Below, in pieces: positions 8,280 to 16,773 of a stretch of DNA of 64,000 bases; position 1 is the first letter of the stretch, and every line of letters begins with the position of its first letter. The stretch covers positions 1 to 64,000 of the forward strand of contig JAGVLE010000025.1 of assembly GCA_020049895.1 (NCBI GenBank), read 5' to 3'. The notes under the pieces were generated by a model. That model made no database searches. It was given only the letters and a program-made list of their open reading frames with translations, and was not told where the DNA came from. The position numbers were made by a program, and so were the translations under genes. Source of the DNA: Alphaproteobacteria bacterium (GTDB lineage: Bacteria > Pseudomonadota > Alphaproteobacteria > UBA9655).

Positions 8280-9035
8280 ATGAATATTTTAAAAAAAACA
8301 GAAGATTTTTGTGATTATATGCCGACGCTTAATCGTATGGGGTATATGTCACCTTCTTTGGATAATATCCAAGCGTCATTTGTTAAGTATTGTAAGCAGA
8401 CCCCAGAAGGGCTGTTTTTAGATGTAGGTTGTGGTTTTGGTGTTGCTACGGTTCCTATGGCCAAGGAGGGCCGGCGTATTATTGCCTGTGACCTAGATTC
8501 AAGGCACTTGGAGGTTCTCAAAAACCAGCTTCCTCTTGAAAAGCGTTCATTTGTGACATTTATGCCTGGGCATTTTCCTAATGAGGTAGAGTTTCCAGAG
8601 AATTATTTTGACGCTATTAACCTCTCAATGGTGATTCATTTTCTTCCTTTTCAAACGATAGAGAAGGCTTTGAAAAAAATATTTTATAATCTTAAAGAGG
8701 GCGGAAAGCTTTTTATAACAACAAGTAGTCCTTATCAAAGAACGCTTTTTTCTTTTATTCCTGATTACGAAAAAAAGAGGGGAATAGAAGAATGGCCAGG
8801 ATTTATTCCGGATATTAGCGCGTATGTTCCCCATAGAGCTCATCTTCTTCCTAAGGAAAACACAGTATTTTGTATGCACGAACTAAGTCGGCTAGTGTCC
8901 CGCTTTAATTTCCGTGGTTTAGAGGCAACCTCTTTTTCACGTGAGGGGATTCCCTCTGATTTATATTTAGATGGAAGAGAATACTCAGGCGTAATTTGTG
9001 AAAAGCCGAGGAATAAGGCGTTTTTCTCTCACTAA
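8280..9035 (+). CDS. SAM-dependent methyltransferase (class I), paralogue of the MFS-fused domain
   Basis: A 251-aa soluble methyltransferase. It has motif I DVGCGFG at residues 48-54, the acidic strand-2 end DLD at 71-73, and LKEGGKLFI near residue 145. It aligns over its whole length with the C-terminal part of the 655-aa fusion protein, sharing LN-x-x-GYM, the S/NRHLE-V/I-L segment and WPGFI, but keeps the canonical glycine motif. Its 3' end overlaps the oppositely oriented MFS gene by 51 bases, so here too a methyltransferase sits against a ProP-like transporter. The substrate is unknown. Confidence 0.82.
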   Translation: MNILKKTEDFCDYMPTLNRMGYMSPSLDNIQASFVKYCKQTPEGLFLDVGCGFGVATVPMAKEGRRIIACDLDSRHLEVLKNQLPLEKRSFVTFMPGHFPNEVEFPENYFDAINLSMVIHFLPFQTIEKALKKIFYNLKEGGKLFITTSSPYQRTLFSFIPDYEKKRGIEEWPGFIPDISAYVPHRAHLLPKENTVFCMHELSRLVSRFNFRGLEATSFSREGIPSDLYLDGREYSGVICEKPRNKAFFSH

Positions 9036-10265
9036 AGAAAGAGATAAAAGTCCAATGCTTGCTGCAAACATCAAATAAAATGCAGGGGCAAAAGGATTGA
9101 AGGTCTCTTCAATCAGATAGGTACAGATAAGGGGCTGAGTTCCTCCCATAAGAGCCGCCCCGCTTGCATATCCTAAAGCAATTCCAGTGTACCGAACTTT
9201 TGTAGGGAAAAAGCGCTGGAGGAAAGCATTGGTCGGGGCATTAAAGGTCGCCATCATCGTTGCAGCAATAGCTATAGCAAATACAACAGAGAGGGTGCTT
9301 TCTTGCTGGAGGGAGTAGAATAGGGTCGGGGCCCCCAAGAGAGTCAGAAGACATCCTAACGTCATGACCCTTTTCTCGCCAAATTTATCAGCCATGTGAC
9401 CTATAAAAGGAGCAAGACTCCCAAAGATAATAAGGCCAGCACACGAATAGAAAAGAGAGTTTGATAATGTATAATTGACAACTTTTGTTAAATAGACACC
9501 GATATAGACAACAAGGGTATAGGCTAGGACACCGTTGACCCCTCCGATTCCAACGGTACACAAAAAGGGACGTGTGTATTCTTTAAGAACAAACAGAAGA
9601 GGTGCTTGGCGTAGTTTATTAGCTGAAGATTCTAAAAACTCAGGCGTTTCTGTAAAAAAATTCCGAATATAAGAACCAAGGAGCGCTATAAAAATTCCTA
9701 AAAGGAAAGGAACACGCCAAGCCCATTCCGGCATCTCTGGCAGGTTAGCAATAGCTGCAAACAAGGTTGCAAAGATGGTTCCTATGGCGCCTCCCGTTAG
9801 GATAAGAGCTCCGGCATATCCTTTGCGTTGTTTGAGGTGCTCTAAAAGGAAGATAGCTGACCCATTGTTTTCTCCCCCTAAGCAAAATCCCTGTCCTAGG
9901 CGACAACATAAAAGTAAAAAAGGGGCTACAAACCCAGCGGTTTCATAAGAAGGTAAACAGCCAATTAAGAAAGTAAACATTCCCATAAATATAATGGAAT
10001 AGGTTAAAGCCTTCTTGCGGCCGTGTTTATCTCCTAAGTGACCAAAAAAGATAGACCCAAGGGGGCGTGCAAAGAAAGCGACGGCAAAAATGCAAAGAGT
10101 ACTGAGGAGAGGAGCGATCCCGTCGCCTGAGAAGAATATACGAGAGAATGCGATGGAAAAAGCTCCAAAAAGAGCAAAATCATAGAACTCCAACCCATTA
10201 CCAATAATGGCGGACAAAAGGATTCTACGTTCCATGGATAAATGAGATGAAGGCGCAGTAGCCAT
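8985..10265 (-). CDS. MFS transporter, ProP-like (metabolite:H+ symporter family)
   Basis: A 426-aa inner-membrane transporter with about 12 helices and the motif GDKHGRK at residues 78-84. It also has GEN-x-G in the fifth helix region (QGFCLGGENNG), where the other two copies have GGQAYG and TAGEYTG. It is the third ProP-like paralogue in the first 10 kb. Its last 17 codons overlap the end of the methyltransferase gene on the other strand. Substrate not readable; import of a host-derived osmolyte or amino acid with protons is the family expectation. Confidence 0.85.
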   Translation of the reverse strand: MATAPSSHLSMERRILLSAIIGNGLEFYDFALFGAFSIAFSRIFFSGDGIAPLLSTLCIFAVAFFARPLGSIFFGHLGDKHGRKKALTYSIIFMGMFTFLIGCLPSYETAGFVAPFLLLCCRLGQGFCLGGENNGSAIFLLEHLKQRKGYAGALILTGGAIGTIFATLFAAIANLPEMPEWAWRVPFLLGIFIALLGSYIRNFFTETPEFLESSANKLRQAPLLFVLKEYTRPFLCTVGIGGVNGVLAYTLVVYIGVYLTKVVNYTLSNSLFYSCAGLIIFGSLAPFIGHMADKFGEKRVMTLGCLLTLLGAPTLFYSLQQESTLSVVFAIAIAATMMATFNAPTNAFLQRFFPTKVRYTGIALGYASGAALMGGTQPLICTYLIEETFNPFAPAFYLMFAASIGLLSLSLVREKRLIPRLFTNYA

Positions 10266-10344
10266 AAATACTTCCCTAAATATGTATTTTTTTGATTATA
10301 AGGAAAATAATATCAGGTTTTCTGAATTAGAAAAGATTTTTATT

Positions 10345-10375
10345 GGGAAAGAAAAAGGAGTGACATGCACTCCTT
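10345..10375 (-). terminator. intrinsic terminator of rplM-rpsI
   Basis: Read on the minus strand, AAGGAGTG pairs perfectly with CACTCCTT across a five-base loop and is followed by TTTTTCTTT, directly after the rpsI stop. Confidence 0.8.
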
Positions 10376-10380
10376 GAAAT

Positions 10381-10866
10381 TTATCGTTTTGAGAATTGGA
10401 AGCTACGGCGAGCCTTCTTATGCCCGTACTTCTTACGTTCTACGACACGAGCGTCACGCGTCAGGAAGCCTTCTTTTTTTAAAAGAGGACGAAGGGGTGG
10501 CTCGAAATAGGTAAGGGCTTTGCTGATGCCATGACGAACAGCACCGGCCTGACCAGAAAGGCCTCCGCCTACAACCGTGCACATAACGTCGTATTGGCCT
10601 TGACGATTCACAATTTGAAAAGGTTGGTTGATAATCATGCGCAGCACAGGGCGAGCAAAGTAAGTGGTAATTTCACGTCCATTAACCGTAGTTTTGCCCT
10701 TGCCTGGCTTAATCCATACACGAGCAATAGCATCTTTCCGTTTGCCGGTGGCATAAGAACGTCCTTGAGCATCAATTTTAGGGGCAGGAAGTCCTTTTTC
10801 CTCTCCTGAAGCAGCACCTTGCTCGGAAAAACTAGATTTTAATGTATCGAGGCTGACCTTTGCCAT
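10381..10866 (-). CDS. rpsI: 30S ribosomal protein S9
   Basis: S9 of the small subunit; its C-terminal tail reaches the P-site tRNA. Seen are the [15 protein letters not shown] segment, the [10 protein letters not shown] core, RHGISKAL, and the basic C-terminus ending SFQFSKR. At 161 aa it has the roughly 30-residue N-terminal extension usual in alphaproteobacteria. It starts one base after the stop of rplM and shares its promoter and terminator. Confidence 0.97.
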   Translation of the reverse strand: MAKVSLDTLKSSFSEQGAASGEEKGLPAPKIDAQGRSYATGKRKDAIARVWIKPGKGKTTVNGREITTYFARPVLRMIINQPFQIVNRQGQYDVMCTVVGGGLSGQAGAVRHGISKALTYFEPPLRPLLKKEGFLTRDARVVERKKYGHKKARRSFQFSKR

Positions 10867-10867
10867 G

Positions 10868-11332
10868 TTAAATGCTCCTTTTATTCTTAGGGTTCATAGA
10901 AGCCACATCTAAGGCTTGCGGATTTTGAGCTTCGTGGGGATGGGAAGCTCCCGCATAAACTTTTAAATTGCTCATTTGTTGGCGACCCAAGGGACCACGA
11001 GTGATCATACGCTCTACAGCTTTGACAACAACTCTTTCAGGGTGTTTACCGCTTAGCAATTGGCCCATAGTTCTTTCCTTGATACCGCCAGGATAACCTG
11101 TGTGCCAGTAAAACTTTTTGTCTTTGATTTTGTTGCCGGTAAGCTGAATTTTTTCAGCATTGATGACAACCACATAATCTCCACAATCCATGTGTGGAGT
11201 AAAGGCAGGCTTGTGCTTGCCCCGCAAATAGTTTGCAATAATGGAAGACATCCGGCCCAAAACAAGATCGGTTGCATCGACAATATGCCATTTTTTATCG
11301 ATTTCACTAGCTTTCATGGAGTAGGTTTTCAT
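10868..11332 (-). CDS. rplM: 50S ribosomal protein L13
   Basis: L13 of the large subunit, an early assembly protein. Seen are the family segments [39 protein letters not shown] and [14 protein letters not shown] longer frame reaches back to 11398, but I choose the ATG at 11332 (MKTYSMKAS). Family members begin with MKTY/MKTF, and a promoter at 11370-11398 would place the transcript start downstream of the longer start. It forms an operon with rpsI. Confidence 0.95.
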   Translation of the reverse strand: MKTYSMKASEIDKKWHIVDATDLVLGRMSSIIANYLRGKHKPAFTPHMDCGDYVVVINAEKIQLTGNKIKDKKFYWHTGYPGGIKERTMGQLLSGKHPERVVVKAVERMITRGPLGRQQMSNLKVYAGASHPHEAQNPQALDVASMNPKNKRSI

Positions 11333-11369
11333 TGTCTTCAAGTCCATATTAATCAACAAGGTTGAGATT

Positions 11370-11398
11370 TTTGTAGTGTTTTCGCCTTGCGCTGTCAA
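11370..11398 (-). promoter_or_regulatory. sigma-70 promoter of rplM-rpsI
   Basis: On the minus strand a perfect TTGACA is followed after 17 bases by TACAAA, giving an expected transcript start near 11363 and a leader of about 30 bases. Its position rules against the upstream in-frame start of rplM. Confidence 0.6.
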
Positions 11399-11579
11399 GG
11401 TGTTTTTGTGGGTATGGACTCTATCTAAAAGTACGTTAGCACGAAACTTCCTTCTTTGGCCTACATAACCATCTGTAGTTCCTAGAAACGAATCCTTTCG
11501 GACAGTGAGAAAGTTGGGAGTTTAACTCTCTCGAAAATGGCTGTATGCTAAAGGAAAGCATAAACACAGGCAAAAATCC

Positions 11580-12032
11580 ATGCGTTATAAAAACTCTCTT
11601 CAAATAGCTTTTTGCCTTATCATTACGACAATGTTAGCGCTTACTAGTCATATTTATATTTCTGAAGGGGTAAAGCCTGTTTTGGAGGCAATGACACAAG
11701 GGCTACACCAAGGATCCTACTCGCCCTTTATCATCATCGCGGCGTATGGGACGGCTTTTATTACCGTGGGGTTGATTGTTTTTTTGTACTATCACACACA
11801 GCATTTGTTACCCATAAAATCTAATTTCCTTAAAGCCCTGATTGTTGCTTGCATCCTTTTGGAGCTAAAAGGGAACCTCATTCGGCAACCCCTTATGGAT
11901 CTTCTCGTGAATTATTCTTTTGGGATGCAGGGTCTGCAACCTTTTGCCTTTGTAGGATTAAATATGCTGGATAAATGGGTTTCGGCGTATTTGTTAGCCA
12001 TAGGCTTAGTTTATTTGTGCCCAAAGAAATAG
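11580..12032 (+). CDS. hypothetical membrane protein, 150 aa
   Basis: Four hydrophobic segments (about residues 6-26, 49-72, 84-102 and 125-146) are separated by short loops. The family is not recognised. It begins with ATG after a 180-base gap that follows the divergent rplM promoter. It converges with cutA, ending 12 bases from the cutA stop. Small four-helix proteins of this kind are often annotated as conserved membrane proteins of unknown role. Confidence 0.6.
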   Translation: MRYKNSLQIAFCLIITTMLALTSHIYISEGVKPVLEAMTQGLHQGSYSPFIIIAAYGTAFITVGLIVFLYYHTQHLLPIKSNFLKALIVACILLELKGNLIRQPLMDLLVNYSFGMQGLQPFAFVGLNMLDKWVSAYLLAIGLVYLCPKK

Positions 12033-12044
12033 GGGCGGTATAGT

Positions 12045-12359
12045 TTAATTCACTGCGTCTGCGACCCATGCAGCAAAAGAGGGGGGACATTTTTCGATGG
12101 GAATTTCGAGAATGGCGAGTGTTTCATAGGAATGTAGACTTTGTAGGGTCTCTATAAGTTTATCGACATGGGGCGAGGTTGTTTTTAAAAGCACAGCAAT
12201 TTCCTGACTTTCTTCAGGCTTTCCCTTCCATGTATAAACAGATGTGATTGTTCCTAAGATATTCGCGCAGGAAATAAGCCGCTGTGCAAGGAGTTCTCTG
12301 CTGATCGTGAGGGCTTCATCATGGGTGGGGAATGTGGTGTAAAGAAGGGAAAGCTTCAT
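12045..12359 (-). CDS. cutA: CutA-like divalent cation tolerance protein
   Basis: A small ferredoxin-like trimeric protein, historically linked to copper tolerance; its true function is unsettled. Seen are the N-terminal strand LSLLYTTFP, the conserved CANI segment (RLISCANIL), YTWKGKPEES and the C-terminal PSFAAWVADAV. I choose the ATG at 12359, four codons inside the longest frame, because GGAG stands eight bases before it. Length is then 104 aa, normal for the family. Confidence 0.9.
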   Translation of the reverse strand: MKLSLLYTTFPTHDEALTISRELLAQRLISCANILGTITSVYTWKGKPEESQEIAVLLKTTSPHVDKLIETLQSLHSYETLAILEIPIEKCPPSFAAWVADAVN

Positions 12360-12384
12360 AGGCGACTCCATAGAGTAGGCTTAA

Positions 12385-12461
12385 TGGTCGGAGCGGCGGG
12401 ATTTGAACCCACGACCCCCACACCCCCAGCGTGGTGCGCTACCAGACTGCGCTACGCTCCG
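12385..12461 (-). tRNA. tRNA-Pro (GGG)
   Basis: The acceptor arm is CGGAGCG/CGCTCCG with discriminator A and an encoded CCA. The anticodon stem CCACG/TGTGG encloses the loop CTGGGGG, giving anticodon GGG with G37, as usual for proline tRNA. The T-arm GTGGGTTCAAATCCC(G) is intact. Total 77 bases. Confidence 0.95.
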
Positions 12462-12568
12462 AACCCCCTGACTATAAATAGACCTTGGCCATCAGGCAAC
12501 AGAGATTTTACAGGAAAGGATAGACTTTATAAATTTATCTTTATAATCATAGGGCAGAAGGTTTTTCC

Positions 12569-14185
12569 TTATGGAAGTAAGGGCTCTTTTGGAGCAAACA
12601 AAGCTGCAATGGCTTCTGCGTTTATTTTTACAGTATAACGAATTCGTAAGGCATTCAAATACGCCACGAGCAGATCATCCTTATAACTATTCAGGAGGGA
12701 TTCCTTAAAAGATGCCATTTCTTTTTCTTTGACTTTTTCTTCAGGAAGAGCAATGGCATTCAAGGTGACCACAGCAATTCCTTTTGGGGTGATTGTCGTG
12801 GCCGTTTGGTGAGGACGCAAGGAAAACACAAGATTTTTCACTTCATTTTGAACATCTGGAGACGGCAGGGCGAGAGAAAGATTGGGTAAGCGCGCCATTA
12901 AAGATGCTTTACGATCGCCTCTGTTAAAAGAATTAACGTAGGCTTCTGCTTTATTTTTTGCGGCTTTAAATTGCTCAACTTGAATCCATGCTTTTTGAAC
13001 ACGGTTTTTGATATCCTTAAAGGCAGGAAGGGCAGGTAGATTAATTTTATCAACCCGAATCATATAATAGCTTCCGTTCCGGCTTTGAGAAAAGGGACTG
13101 TCCGTATCCGTCTCAAGGCCAAAACCAGTCTGAAGAATGTCCTGTACAAGGTCTTTATCTTGAGGGAGAGCCGATGGCCCCTCTTGCAAAGGCGCGCGGC
13201 CTTGTGCATCAATCAATGAAACCTTAAGTAAAGCGACGCCTTGTGACGAGGTTGTTATATCTTCCAGAGTGGCGCCCCCAGCGATTTTATCATCAAGCTG
13301 CTGGGTTAGCTGGTAAGCTTGTTCCAGGGCCTTTTCTTTTTGGATTTCAGCAAGCAAGAGAGGTTTTACCTCTTTAAGGGGCTTTTTCTGAAAATCAGCC
13401 TGTTTTGCGGCATAAAGATCTTCAATGTCCTTGTCTGTGACAGCAACATCCTTTGCGAAAAGGTTTGGATCAACGGTAAGGACGGTAAAACTTCTTAATT
13501 CTGGCAAAGCAAATTGTTTTTGATGCTCTTTATAGAAAGCTTCTAATACTTTTTCAGAGGGTAGAGGAGGCGCAGGTATATCTTTGGGAGAAACAAGCAG
13601 CATGCTTGCCTGACGGGTTTGATATTGTGCATTGAACAAGCGAGCTACCATGGAGTCAGGGAGATACGCCCCTCTTACAATTGCTTCTATTAACTGTTCC
13701 CGAATCAATTCCTGACGAAGATTAGAAATGAAGGCATCTTCAGAAAGACCATTGGAGCGGAGAATTTGCGCAAAGAGAGCACGGTCAAATTTTCCGTTTT
13801 TAGCCTGGAAAGCTTTAAGAGAATGAATATAATTTCGGATGGCCTCATCACTGACGGTAAGCCCAAGGTGTGCTGCTTCCAAATTCAGAAGATTTTCTTG
13901 AACGAGTTGGCTGAGCACCATTTGAGGGAGGCCTGCAGCGAGTAGATTTTCTCGGCTGAGAGCTTCTTGTGAGTGTGTCATGATAAGTTGAGCGCGCTGG
14001 TGAACTTTTTCAGCAAATTGGCGGTGGTCAATGGTCTCAGAGCCAACCTCTGCGATTACTCCATGAGGATCACGGGAAGGAAGCCAATTGCTTCCGCCAA
14101 AGAAGGCTACGAAGCTTAGGGCCAGGATAGCAAGGAAAATTTTTGCAACGCGGGACTGGGAAAATTTTTGAAATGACTGGATCAT
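12569..14185 (-). CDS. ppiD: PpiD/SurA-like periplasmic peptidyl-prolyl isomerase or chaperone
   Basis: A 538-aa protein anchored by one N-terminal helix (about residues 15-32, after a short basic stretch), with the rest in the periplasm. Residues about 40-170 are a SurA-N-type chaperone domain (AEVGSETIDHRQFAEKV and further helices). Residues about 220-370 correspond to the parvulin region, but the usual parvulin signature (GGDLG, F-SxxP) is not evident, so it may act as a chaperone without isomerase activity. This degenerate form is common in alphaproteobacterial PpiD. It would assist folding of outer-membrane and secreted proteins near the translocon. Confidence 0.85.
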   Translation of the reverse strand: MIQSFQKFSQSRVAKIFLAILALSFVAFFGGSNWLPSRDPHGVIAEVGSETIDHRQFAEKVHQRAQLIMTHSQEALSRENLLAAGLPQMVLSQLVQENLLNLEAAHLGLTVSDEAIRNYIHSLKAFQAKNGKFDRALFAQILRSNGLSEDAFISNLRQELIREQLIEAIVRGAYLPDSMVARLFNAQYQTRQASMLLVSPKDIPAPPLPSEKVLEAFYKEHQKQFALPELRSFTVLTVDPNLFAKDVAVTDKDIEDLYAAKQADFQKKPLKEVKPLLLAEIQKEKALEQAYQLTQQLDDKIAGGATLEDITTSSQGVALLKVSLIDAQGRAPLQEGPSALPQDKDLVQDILQTGFGLETDTDSPFSQSRNGSYYMIRVDKINLPALPAFKDIKNRVQKAWIQVEQFKAAKNKAEAYVNSFNRGDRKASLMARLPNLSLALPSPDVQNEVKNLVFSLRPHQTATTITPKGIAVVTLNAIALPEEKVKEKEMASFKESLLNSYKDDLLVAYLNALRIRYTVKINAEAIAALFAPKEPLLP

Positions 14186-14309
14186 TGATGTCTTTATGGT
14201 TGTTTTTTAATATGGTCAAAATCTTACAGATTTCTTATCAAAGCTGCAAGATAAAGAGATTTAAGATATATTAGTTAAGTATCCACCTAGAAAGAAGAAA
14301 GCATACAGC

Positions 14310-14897
14310 ATGAAAAAAGATCTTCCGCCCTACGTTATCATCAATGATCCAGAGGATAAACTGCGGGAAATCCTCACCACACCGACACCATCTCTTACCT
14401 TTCCTCTCTCTGAGGAAGACAAACAAGATATTCAAACATTAATTGCTAAATATGACCAAGAGACCCCGAGCCCGGTTGGACTTGCTGCCCCTCAAGTTGG
14501 AATCAATAAAAGCTTTGTCTTTGTTCATGTCCCCGACGATCCCACCCTAAAAAAATGGCGCCCAGATTTAACAGATACAATGGTGAGGACTCTTCTTATT
14601 AATCCTTGCCTTGAAGAAATAGGAGAGGAAAAAAGTGCAGCCTATGAGGGGTGTTATTCGGTGGATAAACTAACGGGGCCTGTCTCACGTCATACGACTG
14701 TTCGCTATTTTGCGCACGATAGAGACGGAAATGCTATAGAAGGAATCGCACATGGATTTCTGGCAAGGGTTCTTCAACACGAAGTCGACCATCTCAATGG
14801 AAAGTGTATCCTCGATCATATAAAGGAAGAAGATTTAATGGATAGAGAAGAATATATTAAACTGCGGCAACGGCAGATAGAAAGTCTTATGGACTAA
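14310..14897 (+). CDS. def: peptide deformylase
   Basis: Removes the formyl group from the first methionine of nascent proteins, using a metal bound by one Cys and two His. All three family motifs are present: GLAAPQVG at residues 57-64 (preceded by V where most enzymes have G), EGCYS at 113-117 with the metal Cys, and HEVDH at 157-161. Insertions before motif 1 and between motifs 1 and 2 make it 195 aa, longer than the usual 170. The Y in EGCYS instead of L is a less common variant. It stands alone, without fmt in the window. Confidence 0.93.
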   Translation: MKKDLPPYVIINDPEDKLREILTTPTPSLTFPLSEEDKQDIQTLIAKYDQETPSPVGLAAPQVGINKSFVFVHVPDDPTLKKWRPDLTDTMVRTLLINPCLEEIGEEKSAAYEGCYSVDKLTGPVSRHTTVRYFAHDRDGNAIEGIAHGFLARVLQHEVDHLNGKCILDHIKEEDLMDREEYIKLRQRQIESLMD

Positions 14898-14979
14898 AAG
14901 ATAGAGCACCACCCCATTGTCAAATGCGGTATTCTCGTCTAAAAATGGAAAACACCTTAGAAATATAGTTGATGTGCTT

Positions 14980-15906
14980 ATGAAAATATCTCAAAAAGTA
15001 AAAAAAATTCTCACTTGTTACGAAAGTGATTGCCCCGGTACAAAGGCAAATCTTGCTCGCATTTTGATGCAAGGGCGCCTTGGGGGCACAGGAAAAATGA
15101 TTATCCTGCCGGTGGATCAAGGCTTTGAGCATGGTCCAGGCCGTAGCTTTGCCATTAATCCTCAGGCATATGATCCTCTCTATCATTATAAAATGGCTGT
15201 GGATGCAGGTCTATCGGCCTTTGCCGCTCCTTTAGGAATGCTAGAAGCAGGCGCTTCTACGTTTGCAGGAGCTATCCCGACCATTTTAAAAATTAACAGC
15301 TCTATCAGCCTGTTACCTGGTGGAGATGATTCAGATCAAGCCGTGACAGGTTCGGTGGCAGATGCTCTGCGACTGGGTTGTTCTGCCATTGGCTTTACTA
15401 TCTACCCTGGCTCTAACGCGACCTTGAAAATGCTAGAAGATCTTCGGGAATTGGCGGAAGAAGCCAAATCTGTGGGACTTGCAGTGATTGTGTGGTCTTA
15501 CGCACGGGGAAATATGTCGACACAAGGCGAAACGGCTATTGATACCATTTCCTATGGAGCCCACATAGCGGCTCTTATGGGCGCACATATTATCAAGGTT
15601 AAGCTACCAACAGACTATTTGGAAGCTCCAGAAGCAAAGAAAGAATACCTAGCGCACCATGTGGATATTAAGACGCTCACGGCTCGTGTGCGCCATGTTG
15701 TGGAAGCGTGCTTTCAAGGCCGTCGGCTTGTCGTCTTCTCAGGGGGAGCGGCCAAAGGTCTGGAAGGAGTCTATGAGGATGCACGGGCTATTCGAGAGGG
15801 TGGCGGAAACGGCTCTATCATAGGCCGCAATGCATTCCGCAGACCTCATAAGGAAGCCATGGATATGTTTGATAAAATGATCAAGATTTACCAAGGAAGA
15901 GACTAA
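14980..15906 (+). CDS. class I fructose-bisphosphate aldolase (DhnA/FbaB type)
   Basis: Splits fructose 1,6-bisphosphate in glycolysis or joins the trioses in gluconeogenesis through a lysine Schiff base. Seen are LPVDQGFEHGPG, the IGFTIYPGS strand, VIVWSYARGN, IIKVKLP with the likely active-site Lys, and the phosphate loop GGAAKG with a following IIGRNAF. I choose ATG 14980 (MKISQKVKKIL...), matching the start of alphaproteobacterial members. An upstream TTG at 14917 is unlikely. The stop is directly followed by the efp start, so the two genes form an operon. Length 308 aa. Confidence 0.92.
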   Translation: MKISQKVKKILTCYESDCPGTKANLARILMQGRLGGTGKMIILPVDQGFEHGPGRSFAINPQAYDPLYHYKMAVDAGLSAFAAPLGMLEAGASTFAGAIPTILKINSSISLLPGGDDSDQAVTGSVADALRLGCSAIGFTIYPGSNATLKMLEDLRELAEEAKSVGLAVIVWSYARGNMSTQGETAIDTISYGAHIAALMGAHIIKVKLPTDYLEAPEAKKEYLAHHVDIKTLTARVRHVVEACFQGRRLVVFSGGAAKGLEGVYEDARAIREGGGNGSIIGRNAFRRPHKEAMDMFDKMIKIYQGRD

Positions 15907-16470
15907 ATGAAAATTAGTGGAAATGCCATTCGACCAGGCAACATTGTTAATCATAAGAATCGCTTATGGGTTGCTGTGAAAATACAGCATACTCAGCCAG
16001 GTAAAGGCGGGGCCTACCTTCAGGTGGAGCTTAAGGATATTCGGGATGGAACAAAGTTAAATGAACGCTTTCGCTCCAGCGAGTCCGTTGAGCGAGTGCG
16101 ATTGGATGAAAAAGAATATCAGTTCCTTTACGAAGAAGGAGAGTCCATTGCTGTCATGGACTTGGAAACATTCGAGCAAATTCAGTTACTTAAGGAAATT
16201 TTGGGAGACTCACTTTCCTTTTTAAAGGACGGAATGATCCTTAAGGTTGTGTCCTATGAAGGAGAAGTGGTAGGGGCTGAGCTTCCTGAAACTGTTGTCA
16301 TGGAAATTACAGAAGCTGATCCTGTCGTAAAGGGCCAGACGGCGTCTTCTTCCTTTAAACCGGCTATCTTAGAAAATGGGTTGCGCATTATGGTTCCTCC
16401 TCATATTGAAGCGGGAACAAAGGTCGTCGTGAATACGGCTGATGGAAGTTACGTTGAACGGGCCAAATAA
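15907..16470 (+). CDS. efp: translation elongation factor P
   Basis: Rescues ribosomes stalled at proline runs by entering beside the P-site tRNA. It has the three-domain 187-aa size. Domain I has the tip loop QPGKGGAY with Lys33, the residue that carries the beta-lysyl group in many bacteria. The last domain ends with the signature near AILENGLRIMVPP and NTADGSYVERAK. It starts right after the aldolase stop with no gap. An epmA gene is not in the window. Confidence 0.96.
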   Translation: MKISGNAIRPGNIVNHKNRLWVAVKIQHTQPGKGGAYLQVELKDIRDGTKLNERFRSSESVERVRLDEKEYQFLYEEGESIAVMDLETFEQIQLLKEILGDSLSFLKDGMILKVVSYEGEVVGAELPETVVMEITEADPVVKGQTASSSFKPAILENGLRIMVPPHIEAGTKVVVNTADGSYVERAK

Positions 16471-16548
16471 TAAGGTTTTGCAATTAAATTATTAGGTTCT
16501 GTGAACAAAATTTTTTTATGACATAGAACGTTGAGTGTCCTCTTTATT

Positions 16549-16721
16549 CGTCATCCCAGAAGCTAGGCTTTCTCGGCGAGTGAAACGAGCCATAGAAGCC
16601 CTTGCTATCTGGGACCCAGGGGCCACAAGAGATTCGTTTGTCGCTCCTGGGTCCCGGATAATAAGGAAATCAAAAGTTCTTGCTTCGCAATCGCTGGAAT
16701 TTCCTAATTTTCGGGATGACG
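16549..16721. repeat. intergenic palindromic repeat (MITE- or REP-like)
   Basis: The element begins CGTCATCCC (16549-16557) and ends with its reverse complement GGGATGACG (16713-16721). Inside, GGGACCCAGG (16611-16620) and CCTGGGTCCC (16646-16655) form a perfect 10-bp stem. The type, with CGTCATCCC ends and a translatable VIPEARLS-like frame, is widespread between genes in alphaproteobacteria. A 69-codon open frame runs through it but is a by-product of the repeat. I saw no second copy in this window. Confidence 0.75.
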
Positions 16722-16773
16722 AGGGAGGGTTTATCCCACACTAAGAGCGACCTAAATTAGGTACTGTATTGCC

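Noticed and set aside
11333-11398. Longer L13 start
   Set aside because: It covers the -35 and -10 of a good promoter, and family members start with MKTY.
16535-16744. 69-codon open frame read as a small protein
   Set aside because: It runs entirely through the palindromic repeat at 16549-16721, has no ribosome site, and its VIPEARLS-like peptide is a known by-product of such repeats.
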